Below the pieces are notes generated by a model. The model was not told where the DNA came from, did no database searches, and worked only from the letters and a program-made list of their open reading frames with translations. From Candidatus Aegiribacteria sp. MLS_C (GTDB lineage Bacteria; Fermentibacterota; Fermentibacteria; Fermentibacterales; JCC-6), in contig LQBI01000031.1 of the NCBI GenBank assembly GCA_002030045.1, forward strand, positions 124,001-188,000: a stretch of DNA of 64,000 bases. The letters run 5' to 3'. Numbering within the stretch: position 1 is the first letter of the stretch; each line of letters begins with the position of its first letter. A program made the position numbers and the translations under genes. Positions 50,745-61,160 of the stretch are shown here, piece after piece.

Positions 50745-52247
50745 ATGCGTTCGACAGTTGTCCTGCTGTGTATTGCGGTATGTCCTGTGATGTCGGTCAC
50801 CTACTACGTGTCCAACGGGGGCAACGATTCCTGGAGCGGCACCAGCCCGGATTCGGCCTTCGCCACCCTTCAGCATGCGGCCGACCTGGTGGCACCTGGC
50901 GACAGCGTCCTGGCACTTGACGGCTACTACGCGGGGTTCGACCTGAGGTCCGGCGGTACAGGTACTTCCCCCGTAGTGTTCGCCGCCATGGATGACGACG
51001 CCTGGATAGACCAGCGGAACCCCGTCACCGAGGACGGAATAAACCTTGAGGGAGCGGACTGGGTGGTGGTGGACGGTTTCAATCTTGCGGAGCTTCCCCG
51101 CAACGGTGTCAGAGTGGCCCTCTCGGACCATGTGACCGTCAGGGAGTGCTACTGCGAGGGATGCTTCGAGAGAGGGATCTTCACCGCTTTCGCCGAGTAT
51201 TTGACCATAGAGCACAACGAGTGCTGCGGAAGCGTGGACGAGCACGGCATCTACCATTCCAACAGCGGCGACCACCCGGTGATAAGGTACAACGTGTGCT
51301 ATAACAACAACGGTTGCGGAATACACATGAACGGTGACCTGAGCTCCGGCGGGGACGGCATCATCTCCGATGCCGTGGTCCAGGGGAACGTAGTGTACGG
51401 CAACGGTCAGGGAGGCGGCTCGGGGATCAACTGCGACGGAGTGGTGGAGTCGGTCATCTTCAACAACCTGCTCTACATGAACCACTCCGGCGGATTAAGC
51501 CTCTACATGATCGACGGGGCAACCGGCTCGCATCACGTTGAGGTGTACAACAACACCATCGTGCAGCCCGACGACGGCAGGTGGGGGATCAACATCAACT
51601 CGGGCTCCACCAATGCGGCGGTTCTGAACAACATCGTGCTGACGGCGCACCCCTGGAGGGGCAGCGTATCCCTGGATGCCTCCTCCCAGGAGGGTTTTCA
51701 GAGCGGGTGGAACCTCACGGAGGACAGGTTCAGCGTGGACGGCGGCGATACGGTGATCCCTCTCTCCGAATGGCAGTCCCTGGGCTACGGCGTCTCCACC
51801 GAGGTCTGTGCGGGCTGGAACCAGACCTTCGTAAACTGGCAGGGTGACGACTACCACAACGCTCAGGGTTCCCAGGCGTTGGATTCGGGGACCTCCCAGG
51901 TGCAGCCTCCGGTGATGGACGACCTGGAAGGCGTTCCCAGACCCCAGTGCGGTAGCTTCGACCGGGGATGCTACGAATCCTGGCCCCAGGGGACGGAGGA
52001 TCCCGCCTCCGGGCAGTCACCGTCTCCCCGTTTCCTTCGCGGCCCCGGGTATGTGCTCTTCACGGGTCTTCCTGAAGGGTCCGAGGTCCTGGTGCTGGAC
52101 CTGTCGGGAAGGCTCCGGGCGGAACTGTACGAGCGGGAGGGCACCGCACTTTGGGTCTGCGGTCACCTGCCCGGGGGTGTGTACCTTTTCGGAGTGCGTT
52201 CCCGGGAGGGCGGCCTGGACTCCACCGGTCGCCTGGCGCTCATATGA
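50745..52247 (+). CDS. secreted right-handed parallel beta-helix protein
   Basis: 500 residues. After the signal peptide, YYVSNGGNDSWSGTSPDSAFATLQHAA is the usual start of pectate-lyase-like beta-helix proteins (shown in part: SNGGNDSWSGTSPDSAF). Asn-ladder repeats follow (NGVRVALSDHVTVREC; HNECCGSVDEHGIYHSN; GNVVYGNGQGGGSGI; YNNTIVQPDDGRWGI). A C-terminal module (SEVLVLDLSGRLRAEL; GHLPGGVYLFGVRS) is a Por-like sorting end. It may bind or cut polysaccharide; no lyase catalytic set is evident. The nearby Pho-like site raises the chance of phosphate-starvation expression. Confidence 0.82.
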   Translation: MRSTVVLLCIAVCPVMSVTYYVSNGGNDSWSGTSPDSAFATLQHAADLVAPGDSVLALDGYYAGFDLRSGGTGTSPVVFAAMDDDAWIDQRNPVTEDGINLEGADWVVVDGFNLAELPRNGVRVALSDHVTVRECYCEGCFERGIFTAFAEYLTIEHNECCGSVDEHGIYHSNSGDHPVIRYNVCYNNNGCGIHMNGDLSSGGDGIISDAVVQGNVVYGNGQGGGSGINCDGVVESVIFNNLLYMNHSGGLSLYMIDGATGSHHVEVYNNTIVQPDDGRWGININSGSTNAAVLNNIVLTAHPWRGSVSLDASSQEGFQSGWNLTEDRFSVDGGDTVIPLSEWQSLGYGVSTEVCAGWNQTFVNWQGDDYHNAQGSQALDSGTSQVQPPVMDDLEGVPRPQCGSFDRGCYESWPQGTEDPASGQSPSPRFLRGPGYVLFTGLPEGSEVLVLDLSGRLRAELYEREGTALWVCGHLPGGVYLFGVRSREGGLDSTGRLALI

Positions 52248-52329
52248 CCCGGTCCGGGGCTTGCAGCCCGCTTCCCCGGCGGGTAGTATCCCAGTTCACC
52301 ATCACCATGAACCCTGATTGGAGACGGCA

Positions 52330-53496
52330 ATGGGAGTTCTGAATCACCGGTCACTGATCCGCTCATCATCCGCGGCAGCGGCTGTGGCGGTCATTCTCCT
52401 GATGATCCTGGCAGGCTGCGGTGGAGAAGAAGTCCCGGAAACTGCCACCTCCGCCGACAGCACCGTTACAGTAGTTGACGGTCTCGGCCGCACCGTCACC
52501 GTCCCCTTCGACCCGGAACACGTGATATGCTCGGGACCCGGCTGCCTCAGGCTGCTGGTCTACCTGCAGGCCCAGGACCGGGCTGTTGCGGTGGACGATA
52601 TGGAGGGTAGACGCGCCACCTTCGAGGCCAGGCCCTACTTCCTGGCGAACCCGCAGCTGGCGGAGCTGCCTGTCTTCGGAGAGTTCAGGGGACACGACAA
52701 TCCCGAACTGATAATAGCGCTGGACCCCAGGCCCCAGGTCATATTCAAGACATTTCCTCTCATGGGGACCGATCCCCTGGAGCTGGAGGAGAAGACCGGC
52801 ATACCGGTAGTGGTGCTTGAGTACGGCAGTGTATGGCCCGACCGCGAGGATTTCGGCCGGTCGCTGAGGATCATGGGGGAAGTTCTGGACCGCGGGGAGA
52901 GGGCGGAAGAGGTCATCGCCTTCATCGACTCGACAATCTCAGACCTGGCGGAGCGCACATCCGGCATACCTGATGACCTGCGGAGGAGCTGTTTCGTGGG
53001 GGGCATAGCCTATCGCGGCCCCCACGGCTTCCAGTCCACGGAACCGGGTTATCCGCCGTTCATCTTAGCCGGCGCCCGCAACGTCTCGATGCCGGAGGAC
53101 CCAGGAACGCTTACAGGGGAGCACGCCGACGTGGCAAAGGAGCAGATACTGGCATGGGACCCGGAGGTGATCTTCGTGGACGGTTCCACCCTCGAAGCCG
53201 ATCCCGGGGCCAGCGCCCTCCACCAGCTCCGTACCGACCCCGCCTACTCCTCTCTCTCGGCAGTGAGAACCGGTGAGGTATACTGCCTTCTGCCCTACAA
53301 CTGGTACACATGGAACCTCGGCTCCATCCTGGCCGATGCCTACTTCATCGGGAAGGTCCTCTACCCGGAGAGCTTCGAAGACGTGGACCCCGCCGAAAAG
53401 GCAGACGAGATCTACCGTTTTCTGGTGGGGGCGGAGGTCTTCCTGCAGCTCAAGGGATCATTCGAGGGAATGGTCTTCGAGAGGGTGGAACTCTGA
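52330..53496 (+). CDS. metal/corrinoid ABC transporter substrate-binding lipoprotein
   Basis: 388 residues from ATG 52330 (GGAG 6 nt upstream). The lipobox is MILAGC (about Cys30). The periplasmic-binding type III (FepB/BtuF) pattern is VTVVDGLGRTVTVPFDPEHVICSG, IALDPRPQVIFKT, ILAWDPEVIFVDGS and LPYNWYTWNLGSILADAYFIGKVL. No cobalamin riboswitch is present in the 82-nt upstream gap. Ligand could be ferric siderophore, cobalamin or another metal complex. It is the first gene of a four-gene set. Confidence 0.9.
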   Translation: MGVLNHRSLIRSSSAAAAVAVILLMILAGCGGEEVPETATSADSTVTVVDGLGRTVTVPFDPEHVICSGPGCLRLLVYLQAQDRAVAVDDMEGRRATFEARPYFLANPQLAELPVFGEFRGHDNPELIIALDPRPQVIFKTFPLMGTDPLELEEKTGIPVVVLEYGSVWPDREDFGRSLRIMGEVLDRGERAEEVIAFIDSTISDLAERTSGIPDDLRRSCFVGGIAYRGPHGFQSTEPGYPPFILAGARNVSMPEDPGTLTGEHADVAKEQILAWDPEVIFVDGSTLEADPGASALHQLRTDPAYSSLSAVRTGEVYCLLPYNWYTWNLGSILADAYFIGKVLYPESFEDVDPAEKADEIYRFLVGAEVFLQLKGSFEGMVFERVEL

Positions 53497-53514
53497 CAGC
53501 GCAGGGAGGCCGCC

Positions 53515-54585
53515 GTGCACCTTGAGGACGGCAGGGTCCCGGAGGAGTACACGAAGTACACCGGCAGGAAGCTGCTGCTGAACCTGGCGGGGCTTCTGGT
53601 ACTGTTCCTTCTCTTCATCGTCTCCATCTCGGTGGGGGCCGTGCCCATACCGCTGGGACAGGTGCTCAGGGCCCTGTTCACCGGAGGCGCATCCCACCAG
53701 GTGAATATGATTGTGATGAACATCAGGCTTCCGCAGGCCCTTGCCGCGGTGGCGGCGGGGGCCGGGCTGTCGGTCTCCGGGGCCGCCATGCAGTCCATTC
53801 TCCGCAATCCCCTGGGTTCACCCTTCACACTGGGCATATCCAACGCCGCAGCTTTCGGGGCCGCATTCTCTGTGATGGTCCTGGGAGGCGGGGCGATGCA
53901 GAGCACAGCAGCCGGGGCCGTTTCCATAACGAATCCCTATATGACCACGGCGGCGGCCTTCATCGCCTGCCTGACCGCGGCGGCGGTCATACTGGCGGTG
54001 GCCAGGGCGGCCAGGGTGTCCCCGGAGGTGATGGTCCTGACCGGAGTAGCGCTGGGCTCACTGTTCACCGCCGGGACCATGTTCCTGCAGTACTTCGCCG
54101 ACGACGTGCAACTGGCGGCCATTGTCTTCTGGACCTTCGGGGACCTGGCCAGGGCAAGCTGGAGGGAACTCCTCATCATGTCGTCGGTCACCCTGGTCTC
54201 ATCGGTGTATTTCCTTCTGAACAGCTGGAGCTACAACGCAATGGACGCCGGCGACGAGACAGCCGCCAGCCTGGGCCTTCCCGTATCGAGGAAGAGGCTG
54301 GCGGGGATGCTGGTGGCCTCCCTGGTGACCGCCACCATCATCTCATTCGTGGGAGTGATAGGTTTCGTCGGACTGGTGGGACCTCACATGGTGAGGAGGG
54401 TCCTGGGCGACGACCACAGATACCTCGTGCCCGGGTCCATGCTTGCCGGGGCAATTCTCCTGCTTGCCGCCGATACGGTGGCGCGGACCGTAATGTCGCC
54501 CCAGGTCCTTCCGGTGGCGATACTCACCGCTTTCGTGGGCGCCCCGGTGTTCGTGTTCCTTCTCATAAGGGGATACAGGAGATGA
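53515..54585 (+). CDS. FecCD-family ABC permease
   Basis: 356 residues. The start is GTG 53515 with AGGGAGG upstream. Nine to ten helices include the FecCD signatures VMNIRLPQALAAVAAGAGLSVSGAAMQSILRNPLGSP (seen as RLPQALAAVAAGAGLSVSG) and GVIGFVGLVGPHMVRRVLGDDHR. It forms the membrane channel for the binding protein encoded before it. Its stop overlaps the ATPase start by 4 nt. Confidence 0.94.
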   Translation: MHLEDGRVPEEYTKYTGRKLLLNLAGLLVLFLLFIVSISVGAVPIPLGQVLRALFTGGASHQVNMIVMNIRLPQALAAVAAGAGLSVSGAAMQSILRNPLGSPFTLGISNAAAFGAAFSVMVLGGGAMQSTAAGAVSITNPYMTTAAAFIACLTAAAVILAVARAARVSPEVMVLTGVALGSLFTAGTMFLQYFADDVQLAAIVFWTFGDLARASWRELLIMSSVTLVSSVYFLLNSWSYNAMDAGDETAASLGLPVSRKRLAGMLVASLVTATIISFVGVIGFVGLVGPHMVRRVLGDDHRYLVPGSMLAGAILLLAADTVARTVMSPQVLPVAILTAFVGAPVFVFLLIRGYRR

Positions 54586-55376
54586 TACTCAGCGTTGAAG
54601 GGCTCTCGTTCAGCTACGGTGACCTCAAGGTCCTAAGGGACGTCTCCTTCGGTGTGCGCACCCACGAGGTTGTTGCGGTGATGGGGCCGAACGGGTCCGG
54701 GAAGACGACACTGCTCAGGTGCATGAACAGGCTGCTGACACCCGACGGAGGAAGGATCAGGCTGCTGGGGCGGGACATGGAGGAGTACTCGAGGAGGGAA
54801 GTAGCCTGCAGTATGTCCTACGTAGCACAGCGGAGCGAGCCCGGAAGGGTAACCGCCTTCGATGCGGTGCTGCTGGGTCGGAAACCGCACATCGGCTGGA
54901 GGGTGAGCAGGAGGGACCTGGAACTTACGCAGGCCGCTCTGCACCGGCTGGACCTGGAGCACCTTTCCCTCAGGTACACGGACAGCATGAGCGGGGGCGA
55001 GTACCAGAAGGTGTGCATAGCCAGAGCGCTGGTTGGACAGCCCGGAGTGATGCTGCTGGACGAGCCTACAGCGTCCCTGGACCTCAGGAACCAGCTGTCG
55101 ATCCTTCGGCTGCTCAGGACCATCGTGAGAGGACACGATATGTGCGCGGTGGTGACCATGCACGACCTGAACCTGGCTTTCCGCTATGCCGACCGGTTCC
55201 TGTTCCTGAAGGACGGCGGCATCATGGCCTCGGTGGACAGGGCCGGAATAACGGAATCGGTCATAGAGGAGGCATACGGAGTTCCCGTGAGTGTCAGTTG
55301 GCATCAGGACCATCCATTCGTGCTCCCCCTGGACGACAACTCCGGGGACGCTCCGGAAACCGCCCATGACCATTGA
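54582..55376 (+). CDS. FecE-family ABC transporter ATPase
   Basis: 264 residues. Walker A is GPNGSGKTT (about 35-43), signature [17 protein letters not shown], Walker [13 protein letters not shown], and the H-loop His in TMHDLN. It powers the FecCD-type importer. The C-terminal ~40 residues are Asp/His-rich (WHQDHPF; ETAHDH), which could be metal-sensitive. It overlaps the YyaL-type gene by 11 nt. Confidence 0.95.
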   Translation: MILSVEGLSFSYGDLKVLRDVSFGVRTHEVVAVMGPNGSGKTTLLRCMNRLLTPDGGRIRLLGRDMEEYSRREVACSMSYVAQRSEPGRVTAFDAVLLGRKPHIGWRVSRRDLELTQAALHRLDLEHLSLRYTDSMSGGEYQKVCIARALVGQPGVMLLDEPTASLDLRNQLSILRLLRTIVRGHDMCAVVTMHDLNLAFRYADRFLFLKDGGIMASVDRAGITESVIEEAYGVPVSVSWHQDHPFVLPLDDNSGDAPETAHDH

Positions 55377-57402
55377 GGATGACCGGGGACATTCCGGATT
55401 ATCCCTGCTCCGGAACCGGCTCTCCGAAGAGACCAGCCCCTATCTTCTCCAGCACGCGGACAACCCGGTACACTGGCAGCCCTGGGACGACAGGGCCTTT
55501 CAGGCGGCCAGGGAGACGGACAGGCCGATCTTCCTGTCCATAGGCTATTCGACCTGCCACTGGTGCCACGTTATGGAGAAGGAGTCCTTCGAGAACGGCG
55601 CCGTGGCCGCCCTGATGAACGATGCCTTCGTCTGCGTAAAGGTCGACCGGGAGGAACGGCCCGACATAGACGGCGTCTACATGCGCTATGCGGCAGCGAT
55701 GATCGGTAGCGGTGGATGGCCCCTGAACATGGTCATGACCCCCGACGGGAAACCCTTCTTCGCCGCCACGTACATTCCTGCCGGCTCCTCCTTCGGAAGG
55801 GTTGGAATGCTGGAACTCGTTCCTCTCATCGACAACGCCTGGAGGAACAGGCGGGAGGAGGTGGTCTCGGCGGCGGGGTCCCTTGCCGGATCGCTTTTCG
55901 GTGAGGTCCAGGTACCGCCTCGGGCGGACGCCCCCGAGGACCCCGCCGGATCGGTCTTCCGGCGGCTCAGGTCATCCTACGACAGCCGATGGGGCGGCTT
56001 CGGCGAGGCTCCCAAGTTCCCGGCTGCACACAATATGCTCTTCCTTCTCAGGTACTTCCGCTACAGAGGGGATACCGAGGCAATGGAGATGGCCTGCAGG
56101 ACCCTTGCCGCGATCAGGTACGGGGGCATCTGGGACCAGCTGGGAGGGGGCCTTCACAGGTATTCCACCGACAGGGAGTGGCACGTTCCCCATTTCGAGA
56201 AGATGCTGTACGACCAGTCCGTCACCGCACTGGCGGCATTGGAGGCCTTCCAGGCAACCGGCGGCGGTCTGTACCGTGAGATGGCCGCCGGGCTGCTGGA
56301 TTTCGTAATGGACAGGATGAGATCCCCGGACGGGGGTTTCTTCTCGGCCCTGGACGCCGACAGCCCTGATGGTGAGGGAGCCTACTACGCCTGGCGGATG
56401 GATGAACTGGCGGCGCTGCTGGGTCCCGGCAGGGCCTCCGGTATAGCCGAGTTGTGGGGGATCGACAGGGAAGGGGACCTGGATGGGATCCCGGGCGGGA
56501 ACATCCCCAGACTGCGGTTCCCCCCTCCCGGACAGCTTCCTCCTTCGCCCCCTCCGGCCCCCGACCCCGAGGTTAGAAGGATCCTTCTCGAGCACAGGGG
56601 CAGGAGGCCCGCACCCATGATGGACCGCAAGGTCCAGGCCGACTGGAACGGAATGACGGCGGCGGCCCTTGCCAGGGGTTCCCGCGTGCTGTCGAGGCCG
56701 GACTTCCTGGAGGCTGCAAGGGAATGCATCGGGTTCATGACCCGCAGCATGGTGACGGACGACGGCAAACTGATGCACAGCTGGACCTCCGGGTCCCCCG
56801 GCTGCTACGGTTACCTGGACGATTACGCATACGTCATATGGGCCTGCATCGAGCTTCACAACGCGACCCTGGAGGACGGGTTCGCGAATATGGCCCTGTC
56901 CCTGCAGGCCGTGCAGGACAGCATGTTCAGGGACCCTTCCGCCGGATGGTACAGGTTCTCCGGAGGGGAAGGCGAAGGCATCCCGATCCCGGGAACGGTG
57001 GAGACCCATGACGGTGCGGTCCCCTCGGGCAGCTCCGTGACTCTGATGAACCTCTACAGGCTCCGGGGAATGACCGGTGAGGACCTTTTCGAGGAGAGGG
57101 CAGAAGCGCTGGCTGAATCCCTCTCCGGGGCCCTGAGGTCGGCTCCCTCCTCGCATACAATGCTGGCCGCCGCAATGCTCTCCGGGCCGGCTCACGCCGA
57201 CATAACTCTCGCGGGACGACCCGGGGACGCAGCCCTGCACTCGATGCTGGAGGCCGCATGGTCGGTGTTCCTTCCAGACATGACCGTCTCGCTGGACGGG
57301 AGCGATGGCCCGGCATCCGCCCGAGTGTGCTTCCGGGGGACCTGTCTGCCTTCCGCGGGCTCTTCGAACGAGCTGGCGAGGCTTCTCGACGGACTGCGCT
57401 GA
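55366..57402 (+). CDS. YyaL-type thioredoxin-fold / (alpha/alpha)6-barrel protein
   Basis: 678 residues from ATG 55366. The DUF255 thioredoxin-like part (about 15-180) has [35 protein letters not shown] with Cys64 and Cys67, and [10 protein letters not shown]. The C-terminal part is a glycosidase-like helical barrel ([24 protein letters not shown], seen in pieces) as in human SPATA20 and bacterial YyaL. The reaction is not established. It is translationally joined to the ABC ATPase, though the family is not usually a transporter component. Confidence 0.9.
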   Translation: MTIEDDRGHSGLSLLRNRLSEETSPYLLQHADNPVHWQPWDDRAFQAARETDRPIFLSIGYSTCHWCHVMEKESFENGAVAALMNDAFVCVKVDREERPDIDGVYMRYAAAMIGSGGWPLNMVMTPDGKPFFAATYIPAGSSFGRVGMLELVPLIDNAWRNRREEVVSAAGSLAGSLFGEVQVPPRADAPEDPAGSVFRRLRSSYDSRWGGFGEAPKFPAAHNMLFLLRYFRYRGDTEAMEMACRTLAAIRYGGIWDQLGGGLHRYSTDREWHVPHFEKMLYDQSVTALAALEAFQATGGGLYREMAAGLLDFVMDRMRSPDGGFFSALDADSPDGEGAYYAWRMDELAALLGPGRASGIAELWGIDREGDLDGIPGGNIPRLRFPPPGQLPPSPPPAPDPEVRRILLEHRGRRPAPMMDRKVQADWNGMTAAALARGSRVLSRPDFLEAARECIGFMTRSMVTDDGKLMHSWTSGSPGCYGYLDDYAYVIWACIELHNATLEDGFANMALSLQAVQDSMFRDPSAGWYRFSGGEGEGIPIPGTVETHDGAVPSGSSVTLMNLYRLRGMTGEDLFEERAEALAESLSGALRSAPSSHTMLAAAMLSGPAHADITLAGRPGDAALHSMLEAAWSVFLPDMTVSLDGSDGPASARVCFRGTCLPSAGSSNELARLLDGLR

Positions 57403-57490
57403 GTTCGGATTCGTGATCGGGATGCCGGAGCCGGCTGCGATTGCAGGGTTCGCCCCGCGGATATAGATTCTGGACGGGAAGGAGCGGGCG

Positions 57491-58171
57491 ATGAACATCG
57501 CGGCATCCCTGCTGATGTGCCTCATCCAGGGAACGGTGCTCTTCCGGGACGACTTCGACGACGGCGACGCCGAGGGCTGGCACGAGATCAGCATGGTGAA
57601 CTATGACGTTGTCGGCGGCATGTACAGGATGTACGGCGGCTACGAGGAGAACCACGGCATCTCGTTCAACGGAGACCTGGAGGGCTGCATGAGCACTCCC
57701 GACTACTCCGTCCGATGCCGCATGGTGCCGGAGACAGGGGTGTTCTTCGGAATGATGTGCAGGTTCTCCGAAGATACCGAATACAGGATCATGCTGGTCC
57801 TGAGCCACCAGCACCAGAGCCTCCGCTTCTACAGGTGGGACGCCGCGGGGATCTCTCTGCTGGACGATGCACCCTTTACAGTAGAGCTGATGCATGAATA
57901 CTGGATGAGGTGCGAGGTCCGGGGGGACTCTTTCAGGGGAAGGGCCTGGACCGGCGGCGTCTCGGCAGAACCTTTCCTGTGGATGGTGGAGATGCAGGAC
58001 ACGCTCTCCCTTCCGGGTTCGGCGGCCCTCTTCTGCGCCGGGATCCCCTGCGACCGCGTATCGATGAGCTGCAGGTTCGATGACGTGATGGTCACCGACT
58101 GTCCCGCCGGCCTCCGCCAGGATACATGGGCCGGAATAAAGGAGACGGGTCGGCGTACCGGAAGGAGATGA
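57491..58171 (+). CDS. secreted concanavalin-like domain protein
   Basis: 226 residues. A short signal peptide (MNIAASLLMCLIQGTV) leads to LFRDDFDDGDAEGWHEI, a start typical of LamG/3-keto-disaccharide-hydrolase-like jelly rolls. Strand patterns VRCRMVPETGVFFGMMCRF and YRIMLVLSHQHQSLRFYRW follow. No catalytic residues are evident. An AAGGAG site lies 7 nt before the ATG. The next gene begins 7 nt after the stop, so both are one unit. Confidence 0.72.
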   Translation: MNIAASLLMCLIQGTVLFRDDFDDGDAEGWHEISMVNYDVVGGMYRMYGGYEENHGISFNGDLEGCMSTPDYSVRCRMVPETGVFFGMMCRFSEDTEYRIMLVLSHQHQSLRFYRWDAAGISLLDDAPFTVELMHEYWMRCEVRGDSFRGRAWTGGVSAEPFLWMVEMQDTLSLPGSAALFCAGIPCDRVSMSCRFDDVMVTDCPAGLRQDTWAGIKETGRRTGRR

Positions 58172-58178
58172 TCCAGAA

Positions 58179-59690
58179 ATGTACCTTATACTGATGATAT
58201 TGACCGCGAGCGCTCCGGACACGCTCTGGTGGAACGTGACCAGCGGCGGGGTCTACTCCATTGTGGAGATCGGGGACCTTAACGGGGACGGGACCCGGGA
58301 CGTTGCCTGCGGAGTTAACTTCTGGGACGACCAGCCGACACTGTGGTGCCTGTCCGGCGCGGACGGTGCAACCATCTGGAGTTCGGACCAGTACAAGGGG
58401 ATCTACCAGGACGAGGGCCTCGCCGGGGTACCTGACATGGACGGGGACGGGTACAACGACATCCTGCTGGCCACCCCCGGCGGCTACGCCCCTCCGGGAA
58501 GGTGCCTGATACTGGTATCCGGTGTCGACGGTTCGCTGGTATGGCAGTGGAGCGCCTACGAGAACATGCCCTCGGGTGCCGGGTGGGGCTACAGCTGCTG
58601 CATAATGGAAGACCAGACCGGCGACGGGCTGCCGGAGTGCATCGGAGGTTTCGGCTCCACGGGTTCCTCCAATACATCGGCAGCCGCCTGCCTCGACGGC
58701 GCCACCGGCGACACCCTCTGGACCAGGACCGTGGCGGACGCGGTGGAGGACGTACTTGCGGTCCCGGACGTCAACCAGGACGGAGTGCAGGAGGTGGTGC
58801 TGGGAATAGGGGGCAACCACTACACGGACTATACCATAGAGCTCCTGGACGGGTCGGATGGTACAATGCTCTGGAGCCGCATGGGAGGCGGTGATGTGAT
58901 GTGCGTCGATGCCATGGACAGGGAGGACACGCTGCCCTGGATAGTCACCAGCTCCTTCGACGGGGAGGTCACCTGCTACGACCTGGGCGGTACCCTTATC
59001 TGGGACCGTGACATTGGAGGCATGCTCCTTGATGTGGAAGCCGGCCCCGACCTTGACGGGGACGGCATCCCCGAAGTGGCCCTCGCGGGGGACAACGCAG
59101 GAACGATGTGCCTTGACGGCGCCACGGGCAACACCCTCTGGACCTACCCCTCCGGTTCCAATACATGGAGCGTGGCATGGGCCGATTCCGTCTACACCGG
59201 CGGGTTCTACGTGCCCTGCATCGTCGGCGGCAGCGTCAACGGGTACCGGATCACCTTGAACGATGCCCTGACCGGCGGACTGCAGTGGGAGCAGCCCTTC
59301 ACCGAAAGGGTCTACAGCGTGAGTTCCTTCGTTCTTGACGGAGTATCTTCCTCGCCGGCAGTCTTCGCCGGGCTGCAGGACCAGCAGCCGCAGCCCTACC
59401 ACGCCTGGGCCTTCCTCTCGTCCACCGGTACATCAGTGGGACATGGTGCGGAGGGAGCCTTCGCGGGAAGGCTCATCCTGAGGAATCCCGTGCGCGGTTC
59501 GCTGTCCCTGAGCGTACCCTCCGGTGAATGGGTGTGTTCCGTCTACGACCTGACCGGACGGCTCCTGGCCAGGGAGACCGTGGAAGGGGATACGGAACTG
59601 GACGTCTCCGGCTGGAACCCCGGCTGCTACCTGCTGGTCGCCTCCTGTGGAGACAGTGAGATGAGGGGCTCCTTCACGGTACTGGAGTAG
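58179..59690 (+). CDS. secreted beta-propeller (FG-GAP/PQQ-like) protein with sorting module
   Basis: 503 residues. A very short signal-like start (MYLILMILTASA) is followed by about seven blades. These mix FG-GAP calcium loops (GDLNGDGTRD, PDMDGDGYND, PDVNQDGVQE, PDLDGDGIPE) with PQQ-type endings (LDGATGDTLWTR, LDGATGNTLWTY). The last ~75 residues are a Por/FlgD-like module (CSVYDLTGRLLARE; WNPGCYLLVAS). It is probably displayed on the surface, perhaps binding ligands or polymers. No enzyme signature. Confidence 0.83.
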   Translation: MYLILMILTASAPDTLWWNVTSGGVYSIVEIGDLNGDGTRDVACGVNFWDDQPTLWCLSGADGATIWSSDQYKGIYQDEGLAGVPDMDGDGYNDILLATPGGYAPPGRCLILVSGVDGSLVWQWSAYENMPSGAGWGYSCCIMEDQTGDGLPECIGGFGSTGSSNTSAAACLDGATGDTLWTRTVADAVEDVLAVPDVNQDGVQEVVLGIGGNHYTDYTIELLDGSDGTMLWSRMGGGDVMCVDAMDREDTLPWIVTSSFDGEVTCYDLGGTLIWDRDIGGMLLDVEAGPDLDGDGIPEVALAGDNAGTMCLDGATGNTLWTYPSGSNTWSVAWADSVYTGGFYVPCIVGGSVNGYRITLNDALTGGLQWEQPFTERVYSVSSFVLDGVSSSPAVFAGLQDQQPQPYHAWAFLSSTGTSVGHGAEGAFAGRLILRNPVRGSLSLSVPSGEWVCSVYDLTGRLLARETVEGDTELDVSGWNPGCYLLVASCGDSEMRGSFTVLE

Positions 59691-59863
59691 CTTCAGAAAA
59701 CCGGGACAGATTCCGCCAGCTGACCTGGATCAGAGAAGCAGGGATTCCTTCCGGACCCGCCTTTCCCCGTGTTTTCCGAACTCTAGTTCCATCATCAGGA
59801 ATCTCCGTCCGAATCCCTTCGGCATCCCGGGCCTGAATGCGCAGCGGTCTGTCTGCCGGGGGA

Positions 59864-59891
59864 TTGACACGAGTCCCTGTATACATATGTT
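59864..59891 (+). promoter_or_regulatory. candidate promoter
   Basis: TTGACA (59864-59869), 16-nt spacer, TATGTT (59886-59891), ahead of the gene at 59924. It is one of few perfect -35 boxes in the window. The gap 59691-59863 has no gene. Confidence 0.5.
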
Positions 59892-59923
59892 TACCTACAT
59901 GGAAACCCGTGGAAGGAGATGCC

Positions 59924-60421
59924 ATGTACAAGGACGGGACAGCGGAAGCAAAGCGTTCGACCAGGGGGTTCTTCATCGTTCACCATGAGATGTCGGGCGT
60001 AGATGACAGGCTTGCGGAAGTCAGGATAAGCGAGACATTCCCCTCCCCCCTGGAATGTCTGGCCGACATGAGGGGAAGGCGAATACCCGCCATTCTGCGC
60101 GAAGCATCGGGACTGGCCGGCGAGACTGATATACAGGTGCTGCTCGACGGGTGCGGCTACTCAGTCTCCTTCGTGGCGGAGGAACTCCTGGGCATGATAG
60201 ACGACTGCCTGTCATCGGGAGGCTGCTCTCCGGAGGAGCTGAGGATGATGAGGGAGGTTTACAACTCACTTTCATCCTTCCACCGCGGCCGTTCGCGCAG
60301 CATCAGGTACTGGGGACATGTTCGAAGGATGTCGGGTATCGAGGTATCTCAACGGTCCGGACATTCAATATCGTCTCCCGCGGCCGTTGACGCTTCCTTG
60401 CAAGGCATGATGGCGGTATGA
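59924..60421 (+). CDS. hypothetical soluble protein, 165 residues
   Basis: The start is ATG 59924 with AAGGAG 6-7 nt upstream; an in-frame start at 59837 lies before the promoter. There is no signal peptide or membrane segment. The first 80 residues are mixed alpha/beta (RGFFIVHHEMSGVDDRLAEV); the later part is helical and acidic (EELLGMIDDCLSSGGCSPEEL), followed by an Arg-rich stretch (HRGRSRSIRYWGHVRRM). The basic end could bind nucleic acid. No family recognised. Confidence 0.6.
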   Translation: MYKDGTAEAKRSTRGFFIVHHEMSGVDDRLAEVRISETFPSPLECLADMRGRRIPAILREASGLAGETDIQVLLDGCGYSVSFVAEELLGMIDDCLSSGGCSPEELRMMREVYNSLSSFHRGRSRSIRYWGHVRRMSGIEVSQRSGHSISSPAAVDASLQGMMAV

Positions 60422-60483
60422 CCTTCAGTACGATGAAGCTGCCGGTGAACTGACGTTTCCGCCAGTCGACCTGCGGTCCCACT

Positions 60484-61104
60484 TCAGAACAGTGCGCTGA
60501 ACAGTGCCAGCCTCCCCGGGATCAGGGTCTCGCCCCCTGCCATGAAGGTGAAGCTCTCCGACAGGGAGGTGATGGCAACGGAGTTCCTGATGTCCACGCC
60601 GGACAGGACCTGGCCCCAGGTGACCAGGGGTCCGTACCCTCCGCCCGAGAGTCCCTTGTTGAAGGCGGCCAGAACCCCGAGCCCCGTTATTCTCCTCCAG
60701 CTGAACCTCCGCTCGGACTTCCTGCCCGCAAGGATGAGGATTCCCATGGACGTGACTATCAGTCCGATGAACAGCTTCAGGAGGGACTTTGGTATGTTTA
60801 CCGCAACGAGAACAGCCGCCACAGCACCGGTCAGGCTGCAGACCGCCAGGACAAAGGCGATTCTCGAGGCCTTTGACCTGGGCATGTATCCAAGCAGTAT
60901 CATCTTGTTCACCAGCCGGTGCCCGGTGTCGTTGCGGAAATCGAAGACCACGTTCCCTTCCCTGTGGTGGAAGAAGGCAGCCAGCCCTCCTGTTACCAGC
61001 TCCGAGGCCGGTATGGCCGGTACGACTGACAGGGGGCCGAATCCCATCATCAGCTGGATCGGAGTAAGCGTCGTGCCGTATCCCATGCCCAGGGATGAGT
61101 CCAT
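60484..61104 (-). CDS. TauE/SafE-family permease, short N-terminus
   Basis: 206 residues from ATG 61104, with seven or so helices. The family pattern is SSLGMGYGTTLTP and GFGPLSVVPAIPASELVTGG, with the second repeat GLSGGGYGPLVTWGQVLSG. TauE/SafE proteins move sulfite, organosulfonates or sulfur compounds. Homologues usually begin some 10-20 residues earlier; the frame is open back to 61152 and reads family-like FPTAIICES, but offers no ATG, GTG or TTG. A CTG at 61152 may be used, or the listed ATG. The regulator encoded just before it is likely cotranscribed. Confidence 0.85.
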   Translation of the reverse strand: MDSSLGMGYGTTLTPIQLMMGFGPLSVVPAIPASELVTGGLAAFFHHREGNVVFDFRNDTGHRLVNKMILLGYMPRSKASRIAFVLAVCSLTGAVAAVLVAVNIPKSLLKLFIGLIVTSMGILILAGRKSERRFSWRRITGLGVLAAFNKGLSGGGYGPLVTWGQVLSGVDIRNSVAITSLSESFTFMAGGETLIPGRLALFSALF

Positions 61105-61160
61105 GGACTCGCAGATGATTGCTGTGGGAAAGGGTACCGGGATCTCCGGCAGACCTTACA

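Noticed and set aside
52248-52329. Cobalamin riboswitch before the FecBCD-type transporter
   Set aside because: The gap is only 82 nt and lacks the conserved B12 box.
55972-57594. 540-codon minus-strand frame
   Set aside because: Antisense shadow of the YyaL-type gene; composition is typical of GC-rich antisense frames and the plus-strand product is a clear family member.
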